Numbered from the stretch's first letter, positions 8,352 to 17,584 are shown. The stretch: DNA of 64,000 nt from Viridibacillus soli (GCF_016612995.1 NZ_JAEOAH010000022.1:38768-102767); one strand, 5' to 3'. Translations and numbers: made by a program. Notes: generated by a model from the sequence alone, not told the origin.

Positions 8352-9344
8352 ATGTACTTTATAGATAATAAGGGTATTACAGATCCACGCATTAACTTAG
8401 CAATTGAGGAATATGCGTTAAAAACGATGGATGTGGAGAAAGATTCTTTCTTATTGTTCTATATCAACCAACCATCGATCATTATTGGCCGTAACCAAAA
8501 TACAGTAGAAGAAATTAATACAGATTATGTAGAAGACAATGGGATTATCGTTGTTCGCCGTTTATCGGGTGGTGGTGCTGTGTATCATGATCTAGGTAAT
8601 TTGAATTTCAGCTTCTTAACAAAGGATGATGGAGAAAGCTTCCAAAACTTTAAGAAATTCACGCAGCCAGTAGTAGATGCATTGAAAAATATGGGCATTA
8701 ACTCTGAATTGTCAGGTCGTAATGATATTATGGCTGAAGGGCGCAAAATTTCTGGTAACGCTCAATTCTCTACAAAAGGTCGTATGTTCAGTCATGGTAC
8801 TTTACTGTTTGATACAGAAATTGATGCTGTTGTCTCTGCGTTAAAAGTGAAAAAAGAAAAAATAGAATCAAAAGGCATTAAATCGATTCGCTCACGTGTT
8901 GCAAATATTGTTGAGTTTATGGAAGAACCAATGACAGTAGAAGAATTTCGTATGGAAATATTAAAATCAATTTTCGGTGGCGAAGAGAATATTCAATTTT
9001 ACGAGTTAACAGATGAAGATTGGGCTAACATCCATAAATTATCCGAGGAGCGTTACCAAAAATGGGATTGGAACTATGGCCAATCACCAAAATTCAATGT
9101 ACAACGCTCTCAACGTTTCCCATCAGGTAGCATTGATATTCGTTTAGAAGTTAAAAAGGGTGTTATGGAAGAAGTAAATATTTTCGGCGATTTCTTCGGC
9201 GTTGGTGATATGGTAGATGTAGAAAAAGCTTTAATAGGTAAAAAATATGAACGCAACATAATTGAAGAAGCATTAAATGCAATCGATGTACCAACATACT
9301 TTGGTGGCGTTACGAAAGAACAATTTATACAATTAATGTATTGA
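8352..9344 (+). CDS. lplJ: Lipoate-protein ligase
   Basis: 330 residues, the usual length of LplA/LplJ enzymes. They activate free lipoate with ATP and attach it to lipoyl domains of 2-oxoacid dehydrogenases and GcvH in the cytoplasm. Seen: IIIGRNQNT, the signature RRLSGGGAVYHDLGN with the lipoyl-AMP contacts, the GRNDI and KISGNAQ motifs, and the C-terminal accessory domain. AGAGGAG precedes ATG 8352. yhfH-lplJ adjacency matches B. subtilis yhfH-yhfI-yhfJ, with yhfI missing here. The single-gene transcript is followed within 55 nt by a new operon. Confidence 0.93.
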   Translation: MYFIDNKGITDPRINLAIEEYALKTMDVEKDSFLLFYINQPSIIIGRNQNTVEEINTDYVEDNGIIVVRRLSGGGAVYHDLGNLNFSFLTKDDGESFQNFKKFTQPVVDALKNMGINSELSGRNDIMAEGRKISGNAQFSTKGRMFSHGTLLFDTEIDAVVSALKVKKEKIESKGIKSIRSRVANIVEFMEEPMTVEEFRMEILKSIFGGEENIQFYELTDEDWANIHKLSEERYQKWDWNYGQSPKFNVQRSQRFPSGSIDIRLEVKKGVMEEVNIFGDFFGVGDMVDVEKALIGKKYERNIIEEALNAIDVPTYFGGVTKEQFIQLMY

Positions 9345-9398
9345 AAATTTTGACAGCATTATGTTTAGAAGTGCGGTCGAGATAAAGGGGAGAGTGGG

Positions 9399-10103
9399 AT
9401 GAATACACATCGTATATTAATCGTGGAGGATGATTTGAAGATTGCTTCGTTACTTGCTGATACTTTGCGCAAATATCATTATGAAGTGAAAACAGTCGAA
9501 TCTTTTGATAGCATCCTTGAAGAGTTTACGGCGTTCAATCCTCATCTTGTTTTGCTTGATATTAACTTACCTTCATATGATGGATATTATTGGTGTCGTC
9601 AGCTAAGGCAGATGACGACTTGTCCAATTATTTTTATATCGGCTCGTTCTGGCGAAATGGATCAAATTTTTGCGCTTGAGAATGGTGGAGATGATTTTAT
9701 TACGAAACCTTTCCATTACGAAATCGTTCTAGCAAAAATAAAGAGTCATTTACGTCGTTCATATGGAGAATATGCGACTAAGCAAGAAGAGAGGACTGTA
9801 AAGCTAGGTCAGCTTCATTTGTTTTTGGAACGTATGGAATTGCATACGAAACAGGATCAAATTCCATTGCAAAAGAAGGAATCGGTTATTTTAGAATTGT
9901 TGATGGGACAAGCACCTAAAGTAGTATCACGAGAGCAATTACTGGAACAACTGTGGGATGACCAGGCATTTGTGGATGAAAATACGCTGAATGTAAATAT
10001 GACGCGTGTTCGAAAAAAACTGTCAGATTATGAAGTAAAGTCGACGATTGAAACAGTTCGAGGCGCAGGTTATCGTTTTGTATTAAGTTCCGAGGAATCT
10101 TAA
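9399..10103 (+). CDS. Response regulator of a Bce-type peptide-sensing module
   Basis: 234 residues, OmpR/PhoB type. Receiver with EDD near the N-terminus, phosphoacceptor Asp54 (LLDINLPSYDG), the ISARS Ser/Thr switch and Lys in FITKPF; C-terminal winged helix ending ETVRGAGYRF. The -DINLPxYDGYYWCRQ- wording is typical of BceR-like regulators. Its TAA shares a base with the ATG of the kinase gene. In such modules the regulator activates the adjacent ABC transporter genes after exposure to cell-wall-active peptides; the inducer here is unknown. Confidence 0.9.
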   Translation: MNTHRILIVEDDLKIASLLADTLRKYHYEVKTVESFDSILEEFTAFNPHLVLLDINLPSYDGYYWCRQLRQMTTCPIIFISARSGEMDQIFALENGGDDFITKPFHYEIVLAKIKSHLRRSYGEYATKQEERTVKLGQLHLFLERMELHTKQDQIPLQKKESVILELLMGQAPKVVSREQLLEQLWDDQAFVDENTLNVNMTRVRKKLSDYEVKSTIETVRGAGYRFVLSSEES

Positions 10104-11095
10104 TGATGGCAAGCGTTCGATTATATTTGAAAGATAATATTTCAATAGTCTTTTTTGAAATCTTATTAGTATTGTTTATCTTAGTATTGTATTGGTTAGA
10201 TGGCTTTCGTAATGTCGATACTGCCGTATATTCAATTGTTATAACGCTAATATTAACGTGTACGTATTTATGTGCGCGTTATATTATGCGTCAATCATTT
10301 TATAAAAAAGTCACTCGAATGCCAAAAACGATGGAAGATGCACTACAAAAAAACGCCAAAACACCTGAGCATATGCAAACAGAGGAATTCATTCATATAC
10401 TTTATAAAATTTATCAGCTTGAAGTACAGGCTTTATATGCGAAGCAAAATCGTCATTTACAATTTATGAATCAATGGGTACACCAAATGAAAACGCCACT
10501 TGCTGTTTTAGAATTGCTACTACAAGATAATGGTGAGTTGGATAAAAAGAGTGTGCAAGAAGAAGTTGATCGTATGAAGCGTGGTCTTGAGACAGTATTG
10601 ATGAATGCAAGAATCGATACGTTTGAAGAAGATATGAAAATTGAACAGGTTTCACTGCGTCAATTGATTGTTGAGGCAGTTAATGAGCATAAGCGATTAT
10701 TTATTGCACATCGTGTTTATCCTAATATTGCGATAGATGAAACGCTTATGGTACCGACTGATTCAAAATGGATGAAATTTATTATTGGGCAATTTATAAC
10801 GAATGCGGTGAAGTATACGTTTGAAGAAGGTAAGAAGGTTTATCTGTCTGCAGAATTAACGGATGCTCATATTGTATTGATAATTCGGGATGAGGGAATT
10901 GGCATACCGGCATCTGATTTGAAGCGTGTGACACGTGCATTTTTCACAGGTGAAAATGGACGTAAAACAGGCGAATCAACTGGAATGGGCTTATATTTAG
11001 CACAAGAAATTTGTGATAAATTAGGTCACCAGTTAATAATTGAATCTGAAGTTGGAAAAGGAACAAAGATGACAGTTTTGTTCCATCATTCTTAG
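10103..11095 (+). CDS. Intramembrane-sensing histidine kinase, BceS-like
   Basis: 330 residues. Two close membrane helices (about 14-33 and 40-60) with almost no external loop, no HAMP domain, then a short HisKA region WVHQMKTPLAVLE (His127) and the HATPase boxes NAVKYT, DEGIGIP and TGMGLYL. This layout defines the BceS-type kinases, which sense through their partner ABC transporter rather than by themselves. It may start at ATG 10103 (overlapping the regulator stop) or ATG 10106. The partner ATPase gene begins 480 bp downstream, the gap being filled by a 126-bp repeat array. Confidence 0.9.
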   Translation: MMASVRLYLKDNISIVFFEILLVLFILVLYWLDGFRNVDTAVYSIVITLILTCTYLCARYIMRQSFYKKVTRMPKTMEDALQKNAKTPEHMQTEEFIHILYKIYQLEVQALYAKQNRHLQFMNQWVHQMKTPLAVLELLLQDNGELDKKSVQEEVDRMKRGLETVLMNARIDTFEEDMKIEQVSLRQLIVEAVNEHKRLFIAHRVYPNIAIDETLMVPTDSKWMKFIIGQFITNAVKYTFEEGKKVYLSAELTDAHIVLIIRDEGIGIPASDLKRVTRAFFTGENGRKTGESTGMGLYLAQEICDKLGHQLIIESEVGKGTKMTVLFHHS

Positions 11096-11116
11096 GATGC
11101 ATTCCTTTATTCAAAG

Positions 11117-11558
11117 GAGTTTTTGCTTCAAAGGTTCAAGTGCTTGTCGGAGCTAAACGGGCGTCCTCAGCAATTCGGGAGTCCAGCTTCGGACGCCTGA
11201 CTCTCGAGGTCACCTACACCTTCTCGGACGAAAACTGAAAAGATGTTTTCGATTCGAAGGTTTCGGCGCTTGTCGAGTCTAAACGGGCGTCCTCAGCAAT
11301 TCGGGAGTCCAGCTTCGGACGCCAGACTCTCGAGGTCACCTACACCTTCTCGGACGAAAACTGAAAAGATGTTTTCGATTCGAAGGTTTCGGCGCTTGTC
11401 GAGTCTAAACGGGCGTCCTCAGCAATTCGGGAGTCCAGCTTCGGACGCCAGACTCTCGAGGTCACCTACACCTTCTCGGACGAAAACTGAAAAGATGTTT
11501 TCGATTCGAAGGTTTCGGCGCTTGTCGAGTCTAAACGGGCGTCCTCAGCAATTCGGGA
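11117..11558 (+). repeat. 3.5 tandem copies of a 126-bp GC-rich element between kinase and transporter genes
   Basis: Copies begin at 11117 (diverged), 11243, 11369 (identical to the previous one) and 11495 (first 64 bp only). Each unit carries two inverted repeats: GGCGTCC...GGACGCC (in copy 2, 11286-11292 with 11317-11323), flanked by AGTCT/AGACT, and CGAAAAC...GTTTTCG across the unit junction. The DNA is visibly richer in G+C than its surroundings. The array ends 2 nt before the AGTGAGG ribosome site of the ATPase gene. The 126-bp period keeps one frame open (108 codons from 11243), but no ribosome site supports translation. A 26/27-matching fragment of the unit lies at 25219-25244. Confidence 0.9.
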
Positions 11559-11574
11559 AAGTGAGGTAGTATAA

Positions 11575-12348
11575 ATGTCCATCTTGAAAATTGATGAAGT
11601 GACAAAGGTTTATGAAGGAAAGGTGACACATAGGGCACTTAATCAGCTCAGTTTTGAAGTAGAGAAAGGCGATTTTTTAGCGGTTATGGGTCCATCTGGT
11701 AGTGGGAAAACGACGTTATTGAATGTTGTTTCGACGATTGATTCGCCTACATCAGGTGAAATAACTGTAGATGGCATTAAGCCTCATGAATTAAAAAAGA
11801 ATGAGTTGGCTTATTTTCGACGTCGTCAACTGGGCTTTGTATTCCAAGATTTTAACTTATTACCAATGTTAACTGTTGAAGAAAATATGGTACTGCCATT
11901 GACTTTAGATAATATGAATGTTGAGAAGATGGAGGAGCGCGTGCAATCTGTGTCAGAGCAGTTAGGAATCCAATCTATTTTAGGGAAACGCCCAAATGAA
12001 ATTTCGGGTGGACAGGCTCAAAAGACTGCAATTGGACGCGCATTAATTCATAAGCCATCGCTCATTTTAGCAGATGAGCCGACTGGGAATTTAGATTCAA
12101 ATTCATCAAGAGATGTGTTAGAGCTATTAGGTCGTATTAATAAGAAAGAGCGTACGACAATCGTTATGGTGACGCATGATCCAATTGCTGCAAGTTATTG
12201 TGATCGTGTGTTGTTTATTAAAGATGGTGAGTATTTCAACGAGATTTATAAAGATGATCACCGTCAGACGTTTTTCCAACGGATTTTGAATGTGCTCAGT
12301 CTATTGGGAGGTCATGTCGGTGACTTTTCGACAGTTCGCCTACCGTAA
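11575..12348 (+). CDS. ABC transporter ATPase, BceA-like
   Basis: 257 residues. Walker A GPSGSGKTT, Q-loop GFVFQDFNLLP, signature SGGQAQKTAIGRAL (an unusual variant of the common SGGQQQR), Walker B LILADEPTGNLD, and switch His in VTHDP. It belongs to the MacB/LolD-like group that partners with FtsX-type permeases in antimicrobial-peptide resistance. AGTGAGG lies 8 nt before ATG 11575. Its 3' end overlaps the permease gene. With the upstream regulator and kinase it completes a Bce-type module. Confidence 0.92.
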   Translation: MSILKIDEVTKVYEGKVTHRALNQLSFEVEKGDFLAVMGPSGSGKTTLLNVVSTIDSPTSGEITVDGIKPHELKKNELAYFRRRQLGFVFQDFNLLPMLTVEENMVLPLTLDNMNVEKMEERVQSVSEQLGIQSILGKRPNEISGGQAQKTAIGRALIHKPSLILADEPTGNLDSNSSRDVLELLGRINKKERTTIVMVTHDPIAASYCDRVLFIKDGEYFNEIYKDDHRQTFFQRILNVLSLLGGHVGDFSTVRLP

Positions 12349-14251
12349 TGTCATAAGGAATCACCGTGTATATGCGGCGTTTTTTATGTCGAGCGTATCA
12401 TCCGTAATGGTGTTTTTTATTTATTCAATGCTAATGTTTCATCCAAAGGTAGAAGATGAATTTTTACGAGAAATTGCGTTTCAAGGGATGTTCGTCGCTG
12501 AAGTTGTCTTAGTATTATTTATGATGTTCTTCTTATTTTATTCAATGCGTGCATTTTTAGAGGCCCGTTCAAAGGAATTTGGCTTACTTATGCATCTTGG
12601 AATGGAGAAACGTCAGTTAAATAAGCTTGTATTACTTGAAACGATGATTATCGGGACAGCCGCTATTATTTTTGGTATTGTGTTTGGTTATGCTTTTGCG
12701 AAATTCTTTTTCATGATTGTACGCGAAATTTTGCAAATTGATAGCTTACCTTTGTATTTTTCATGGGAACCTTTTGCTTTAACGATTGGAACATTTACAA
12801 GTTTGTTTGTCATTATTTCATTCATTAGTGTGATGTTCATACGAGATCGTGATGTTATTGATTTGTTGAAAGGTTATTGGCGTAATGAGCAAACGGCTTC
12901 GTATTCATTATGGCGAGCTATTTTAGGATTGCTACTGTTGGTTGTCTCTTATGCATTGGCTTCCTCTACAACACAAGAGCGATTAATCTTTTTATCAGCC
13001 ATATTACCACCCCTAGCTGCGCTCGGTACGTATTTGTTTTTTACCGATTCATTGCAGTGGTTAATGTCGTTTGTACGTGCGCGTAAAAGATGGTATTGGC
13101 ATAAATACCAATTACTAACTGTTTCAGAAGTGTCCGTTATTATGCGTGAAAATGCACGGATGTTTTTCATATCATGTATGGTTTCTACATTGGCCTTTTT
13201 AGCACTAGGTACGCTCATTTCCATGTCGACATTTACACATCAGTTTCATCGTCTAAATCCACTAGGTCTCGTATATTCAAGTAAAATAGATAACCCTTTT
13301 GAAGAAGCACATATTAATAGTTTGACGAAGGAGTTAGAAGATAAAGGGCTTTCGTATCATTTAAATAAATTTACTGTAAAACGTCAAACGTCTTCTAGTA
13401 CACAAAAGCCGGTAAAAATTGTTCGACAATCGGATATTAATCGACTGGCGCTAGTGTTTGGCTATCCTGTTGTTAATTTGGAGCAGGGAGGTGCAATCTT
13501 TTTAGCTTATTCTGAGAAGTCTTTAGAGGAGTTAAAGACGAAAAAGGTTTGGACCGTTTTGCAGGAAAATAGTATTCCACTTTTTATTAATTCAGTTTAT
13601 CCACGAGTACTTTTCTCACCTACTGAGCTTGGAACGAATGTCATTGTCATTAACGATGATGATTTTAATTTAATCGATGAGGCAATGGTGGGCGCGAATG
13701 CTGCACAGTCCACGAATCATATATTTGTCTTTCATGTGCCACAGTGGACGGCTACAAAGGATATTGGGCTAGAGCTCGATTCGATGATGACAGAGGCTTA
13801 TATGAATGAACACTCGGAGGAATTACCGTTTTACTTTGAGAATTCAGGCCTGGATTATTCATTTATTCGTTCTACCTTCGCTTTGTTGCTTTTTATCGGC
13901 TTATTAGCAGCTTCGGTGTTTTTTTTAGCATCCGGCAGCTTTATTTACTTTAAATTGTATACCGGTTTGGAACGAGATAAGCTACAATTTAATGCCCTAA
14001 GGAGAATGGGAATCACGGATAGAGAGCTACGGAAGATTGTGAATAGACAGCTAATCCCACAATTCTTTTTACCTTGGGGTTTAGCAATGCTGCATAGCAC
14101 ATTTGCATTTATGTCATTGCAGGCATTTTGGCAAGGGATTGCCGAGCTTTCGATATTGAAGGAAATATTAATCGTTTTAGGTGCTATTACGTGTGTTCAA
14201 GTTTTCTATTTCTATTTAATTCGCTGGCGCTATTTATCACATATTCGCTAA
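12320..14251 (+). CDS. ABC transporter permease, BceB-like
   Basis: About 643 residues. Predicted pattern: one membrane segment near the N-terminus, three more by residue 200, two to four between 200 and 310, then a large extracytoplasmic domain (about 315-525), which in this family contacts the peptide antibiotic and the sensor kinase, and a final cluster of membrane helices. GGGAGG at 12306-12311 fits GTG 12320 (8 nt) better than ATG 12314 (2 nt); an earlier ATG at 12290 has no site. It overlaps the ATPase gene by 29 nt. The substrate peptide cannot be read from sequence. Confidence 0.87.
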   Translation: MTFRQFAYRNVIRNHRVYAAFFMSSVSSVMVFFIYSMLMFHPKVEDEFLREIAFQGMFVAEVVLVLFMMFFLFYSMRAFLEARSKEFGLLMHLGMEKRQLNKLVLLETMIIGTAAIIFGIVFGYAFAKFFFMIVREILQIDSLPLYFSWEPFALTIGTFTSLFVIISFISVMFIRDRDVIDLLKGYWRNEQTASYSLWRAILGLLLLVVSYALASSTTQERLIFLSAILPPLAALGTYLFFTDSLQWLMSFVRARKRWYWHKYQLLTVSEVSVIMRENARMFFISCMVSTLAFLALGTLISMSTFTHQFHRLNPLGLVYSSKIDNPFEEAHINSLTKELEDKGLSYHLNKFTVKRQTSSSTQKPVKIVRQSDINRLALVFGYPVVNLEQGGAIFLAYSEKSLEELKTKKVWTVLQENSIPLFINSVYPRVLFSPTELGTNVIVINDDDFNLIDEAMVGANAAQSTNHIFVFHVPQWTATKDIGLELDSMMTEAYMNEHSEELPFYFENSGLDYSFIRSTFALLLFIGLLAASVFFLASGSFIYFKLYTGLERDKLQFNALRRMGITDRELRKIVNRQLIPQFFLPWGLAMLHSTFAFMSLQAFWQGIAELSILKEILIVLGAITCVQVFYFYLIRWRYLSHIR

Positions 14252-14280
14252 GTATAGTTGCTGTTAAAACATATATAAGA

Positions 14281-14326
14281 AAAGCCTACCAGTTGCCGAT
14301 TTATAAAGGTGATAGGTAGGCTTTAT
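14281..14326 (+). terminator. Intrinsic terminator after the Bce-type operon
   Basis: AAAGCCTACC (14281-14290) pairs with GGTAGGCTTT, extended inward by further wobble pairs, ending in TATTT. Confidence 0.8.
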
Positions 14327-14393
14327 TTAGATGAAATCTTGTTTTTTGAAGAAAATTTATTGAAATATATTCTTTGCGTTGGAGAGTTAGGCG

Positions 14394-14519
14394 TGAGATT
14401 AGCGCGAAACCAAGTGAGTAGGTTAAATGGAGAGCTGAGTGGGTTAAAAGATGGCGTGAGTGATGCAAATGAGATCACGAGTAGGTTAAATCGCGGCTCA
14501 AGTAGTGCTAATGTCTATC
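14394..14519 (+). repeat. Six degenerate 21-bp tandem repeats
   Basis: Units start at 14394, 14415, 14436, 14457, 14478 and 14499 and share the opening (T/C)GAGTAGGTTAAA to varying degrees. The period equals that of the arrays at 717-968 and 25088-25197, though the unit sequence is only loosely similar. No coding signal. It lies between the Bce terminator and the acyl-CoA ligase promoter. Confidence 0.7.
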
Positions 14520-14554
14520 CCTATTGTTTATTCCTTGTAATATAAGGGTGTTAG

Positions 14555-14583
14555 TTGTTTTATTTTGTAAATTTTTATATAAT
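14555..14583 (+). promoter_or_regulatory. Sigma-A promoter of the acyl-CoA ligase gene
   Basis: TTGTTT (14555-14560), 17-bp spacer, TATAAT (14578-14583). The expected start site is at about 14590, just before the FadR-like box. Confidence 0.7.
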
Positions 14584-14594
14584 AAACAAAGAAG

Positions 14595-14612
14595 TGAATG
14601 AACATTCATTCT
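14595..14612. promoter_or_regulatory. FadR-type operator
   Basis: TGAATGAACATTCATTCT matches the B. subtilis FadR (TetR family) consensus TGAATGAMTANTCATTCA at 16 of 18 positions and forms GAATGAA-CA-TTCATTC. It lies directly after the promoter and before an acyl-CoA ligase gene, as expected for repression relieved by long-chain acyl-CoA. Confidence 0.75.
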
Positions 14613-14636
14613 ATTCTAACAAAGGGGGATGGATAT

Positions 14637-16190
14637 ATGAATTTAGTTTCGGCAGTTCATAAAACATCATTAGAGCAGCCTGAAAAGATTGCTTATCATT
14701 TTATGGGGAAAGATACGACTTATGGTGAATTTGAAGAATCGGTTGCGCGCTTTGCTTCAGCTTTAAAGGGGTTAGGGGTAGGAAATGGGGATAATGTTGC
14801 GTTTTTACTCGGCAATACACCTCATTTTTTAATTTCTTTATATGCAACAATGCGAGTAGGAGCTACAGCTATTCCGATAAATCCAATTTATACACCGGAT
14901 GAAATTTCGTATATTGTACGTAATGGAGATGCGAAAGTAGTTATTGCATTAGATGCACTGCTACCATTAGTGAAAGTAGGTGTAACTACTTTTCCAAATG
15001 TTGAGGCATTTATCGTGTGCGAAACAACGCCGGATACAGCTGCCGAGTTAGCGAAGTTAGAAAGTCCTGTGAAAGAAAAAGTAAGATCGTTTTCGATGTT
15101 ACTAGCAGCGTCTACTGCAAGCTTTGAGCCAACTGAATTAGAGCCAGAGGATACGGCTATTATTTTGTATACTTCAGGTACAACAGGTCAACCAAAGGGT
15201 GCAATGCTTACGCATAAAAATTTATATTCAAATGCACGCGATGTAGCAGAATATTTGACGATTTCACCGGAAGATCGTGTCATTACAGCCTTACCTGTGT
15301 TCCATGTGTTTGCTTTAACGGTAGTAGTGAATGCACCGCTATTAAATGCTGCGACACTATTAATTGTACCTAGATTTAGTCCAAAAGACGTCTTTGATCT
15401 TGCACGAGAGCATAAGGCTACTGTTTTTGCAGGAGTGCCAACGATGTACAATTTCCTATATCAATTTCCAGATGGCAACCCGGAGGATTTCTCAACATTG
15501 CGCTTAGCAATATCTGGGGGCTCTTCGTTGCCAGTTGCATTGCTACATAATTTTGAGGACAAGTTTAATGTACGTGTTTCTGAAGGTTATGGCTTATCTG
15601 AAGCATCACCTGTTACTAGCTTTAACCCACTCGATCGTGAGCGTAAGCCCGGTTCAATCGGTACGAACATCGTTAATGTTGAAAACAAAGTATTCAACGG
15701 GTTAGGTGAAGAAGTGCCAGTTGGTGAAGTAGGAGAGCTTGTTGTTAAAGGGCCGAACGTTATGAAAGGTTATTATAAGATGCCTGAAGAAACGGCTGCG
15801 GCAATTCGTGATGGATGGTTATATACAGGAGATTTAGCAAAAATGGACGAGGAAGGCTATTTCTATATTGTCGACCGTAAGAAGGACCTGATTATTGTTG
15901 GTGGTTATAATGTGTATCCACGTGAAGTGGAAGAAGTATTATATGCACATCCAGGTATCATGGAAGCGGCAGTTATAGGTTTACCAGATTTGAATTTTGG
16001 TGAAGAAGTTTTTGCGTATGTCGTGTTGAAAGACGAGCAATTAACTACTGAAGATTTATATGAATACTGTAAAGAAAAGCTAGTGAAATATAAAATACCA
16101 AAGCAATTTGAAATTATTAAAGAGCTACCTAAAAATATGACAGGTAAAATTTTGCGTCGTTCGTTGAAGGAACATGCTCTGAAAAACTAA
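14637..16190 (+). CDS. Long-chain fatty-acid-CoA ligase
   Basis: 517 residues, ANL superfamily. Phosphate loop ILYTSGTTGQPKGAM, A5 motif GYGLSEASP, YTGDLAKMD, the hinge region DRKKDLIIVGGYNVYPREVEE, and the catalytic Lys near the C-terminus in NMTGKILRR. It activates fatty acids to acyl-CoA for beta-oxidation or lipid synthesis. Start ATG 14637 was chosen over ATG 14598: AAAGGGGG lies about 10 nt upstream, and the earlier ATG lies inside the operator. The position after the yhf region resembles B. subtilis yhfL (lcfB), so LcfB is the likely orthologue, but substrate chain length is not provable from sequence. Confidence 0.92.
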   Translation: MNLVSAVHKTSLEQPEKIAYHFMGKDTTYGEFEESVARFASALKGLGVGNGDNVAFLLGNTPHFLISLYATMRVGATAIPINPIYTPDEISYIVRNGDAKVVIALDALLPLVKVGVTTFPNVEAFIVCETTPDTAAELAKLESPVKEKVRSFSMLLAASTASFEPTELEPEDTAIILYTSGTTGQPKGAMLTHKNLYSNARDVAEYLTISPEDRVITALPVFHVFALTVVVNAPLLNAATLLIVPRFSPKDVFDLAREHKATVFAGVPTMYNFLYQFPDGNPEDFSTLRLAISGGSSLPVALLHNFEDKFNVRVSEGYGLSEASPVTSFNPLDRERKPGSIGTNIVNVENKVFNGLGEEVPVGEVGELVVKGPNVMKGYYKMPEETAAAIRDGWLYTGDLAKMDEEGYFYIVDRKKDLIIVGGYNVYPREVEEVLYAHPGIMEAAVIGLPDLNFGEEVFAYVVLKDEQLTTEDLYEYCKEKLVKYKIPKQFEIIKELPKNMTGKILRRSLKEHALKN

Positions 16191-16191
16191 T

Positions 16192-16231
16192 AAAAAGGAG
16201 AGTCCATTTGAATATGGAATCTCCTTTTTTT
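16192..16231. terminator. Bidirectional terminator between convergent genes
   Basis: AAAAAGGAGA ... TCTCCTTTTT with inner CCAT/ATGG pairing. It serves the acyl-CoA ligase (+) and the permease (-). Confidence 0.8.
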
Positions 16232-16234
16232 ATA

Positions 16235-17584
16235 CTATTTTTTATAAAATAAATGATAGATACTGAATATAGATAATATCCAAATCGGACCGACAATAAG
16301 TGCGATTCGTGTATCTGGGAAGTATGCCATTAAAATCATGACTAGTGCTAAAAAGGCAAGAGCTAAATATGAGCCAAAAGGGTACATGAAGGCTTTATAT
16401 TTTAGTTTGGATACTTGCGCCTTCGTTAATGTTTTACGGAATTTTAATTGCGTAATTAAAATAATCGACCATGTCCAAATTGCACCGAACGTAGAAATGC
16501 TTGTAACCCAAACGAATACTTTTTCAGCGACAAAATAGTTTAATGCAACTCCGATTAATAAAACGAAACCAGATGCCAAAATGGCTACAGCTGGTACGCC
16601 ACCCTTATTTACTTTCGCAAATGCTTTTGGTGCTTGTTTTTGTTCAGCTAAGTTAAAGAGCATCCGTCCGGTACTGAAGATACCGCTGTTACAGCTTGAT
16701 AAGGCAGCTGTTAATACAACAAAGTTAATAATACCAGCAGCATAACGTAGACCGATTTTATCGAACATTAAAACGAAAGGACTACCTTCAGCTCCAACTT
16801 CATTCCAAGGATAAATCGCCATGATGACAAGTAATGCACCTACGTAAAATAATAAAATACGCCAAAGTACAGTATCAATTGCTTTTGGAATAACTTTTTC
16901 AGGATTTTTTGCTTCTCCAGCAGCAATCCCGATCATTTCGATGCCTAAATAAGCGAACATTACAATTGGTAATGCCATGAAAATGCCTTTTATACCATTC
17001 GGGAAAAATCCACCATGGCTCCATAAATTGCTGAAGCCAACAGCAAGGCCACCATTTCCAAAACCAAATAAAATGACACCTAAGCCGAGTACTATCATCG
17101 AAATAATGGCTAGAACTTTAATCAGTGCAAACCAAAATTCAAATTCTCCATAAGCTTTTACAGCAATTAAATTCACCATTACCATGATTAATAATGCGGC
17201 CAGTGCCCATAACCATTTTGGAGAATCTGGGAACCACAGCTGCATATAAACACCAACAGCTGTAATTTCAGCCATACAGGTGACTGTCCACAAGAACCAA
17301 TAATTCCAGCCAGTGATAAACCCGGCCAGTGGACCTAAATAATCCTGGGCATAGCGACTAAATGAACCGGCAACTGGATTGTTAACTGCCATTTCACCAA
17401 GTGAACGCATAATAATGAAAATAACAGCACCACCAAGCGCATAAGCAATTAATATAGCTGGCCCAGCTAATTTAATAGCTCCAGCAGAACCTAAAAATAG
17501 ACCTACACCTATGGCAGCACCTAGCGACATTAACGTAATATGTCGTTGCTCCAATCCGCGTTGAAGCTCTGGTTTTTTGTTCAT
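16235..17584 (-). CDS. Amino-acid permease, APC superfamily (AAT type)
   Basis: 449 residues with about 12 hydrophobic segments. The N-terminal consensus of the family is clear: LEQRHITLMSLGAAIGVGLFLGSAGAIKLAGPA, then GEMAVNNPVAGSFSRYA in TM2-3, and FAYLGIEMIGIAAGEAKNPEKVIPKAI around TM6. This matches ProY/AapA-like proton-coupled importers of neutral amino acids in the cytoplasmic membrane. The substrate (proline, alanine/serine or other) cannot be assigned. Monocistronic, with terminator on its 3' side. Confidence 0.88.
   Translation of the reverse strand: MNKKPELQRGLEQRHITLMSLGAAIGVGLFLGSAGAIKLAGPAILIAYALGGAVIFIIMRSLGEMAVNNPVAGSFSRYAQDYLGPLAGFITGWNYWFLWTVTCMAEITAVGVYMQLWFPDSPKWLWALAALLIMVMVNLIAVKAYGEFEFWFALIKVLAIISMIVLGLGVILFGFGNGGLAVGFSNLWSHGGFFPNGIKGIFMALPIVMFAYLGIEMIGIAAGEAKNPEKVIPKAIDTVLWRILLFYVGALLVIMAIYPWNEVGAEGSPFVLMFDKIGLRYAAGIINFVVLTAALSSCNSGIFSTGRMLFNLAEQKQAPKAFAKVNKGGVPAVAILASGFVLLIGVALNYFVAEKVFVWVTSISTFGAIWTWSIILITQLKFRKTLTKAQVSKLKYKAFMYPFGSYLALAFLALVMILMAYFPDTRIALIVGPIWILSIFSIYHLFYKK

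Noticed and set aside
11117..11558. CRISPR-like array
   Set aside because: Units are directly adjacent with no variable spacers, and no cas genes are present.
11243..11569. 108-codon frame encoding three copies of a 42-residue Arg/Ser-rich repeat
   Set aside because: Produced by a 126-bp DNA repeat; no ribosome site; its inverted repeats indicate a DNA/RNA element, not a protein.
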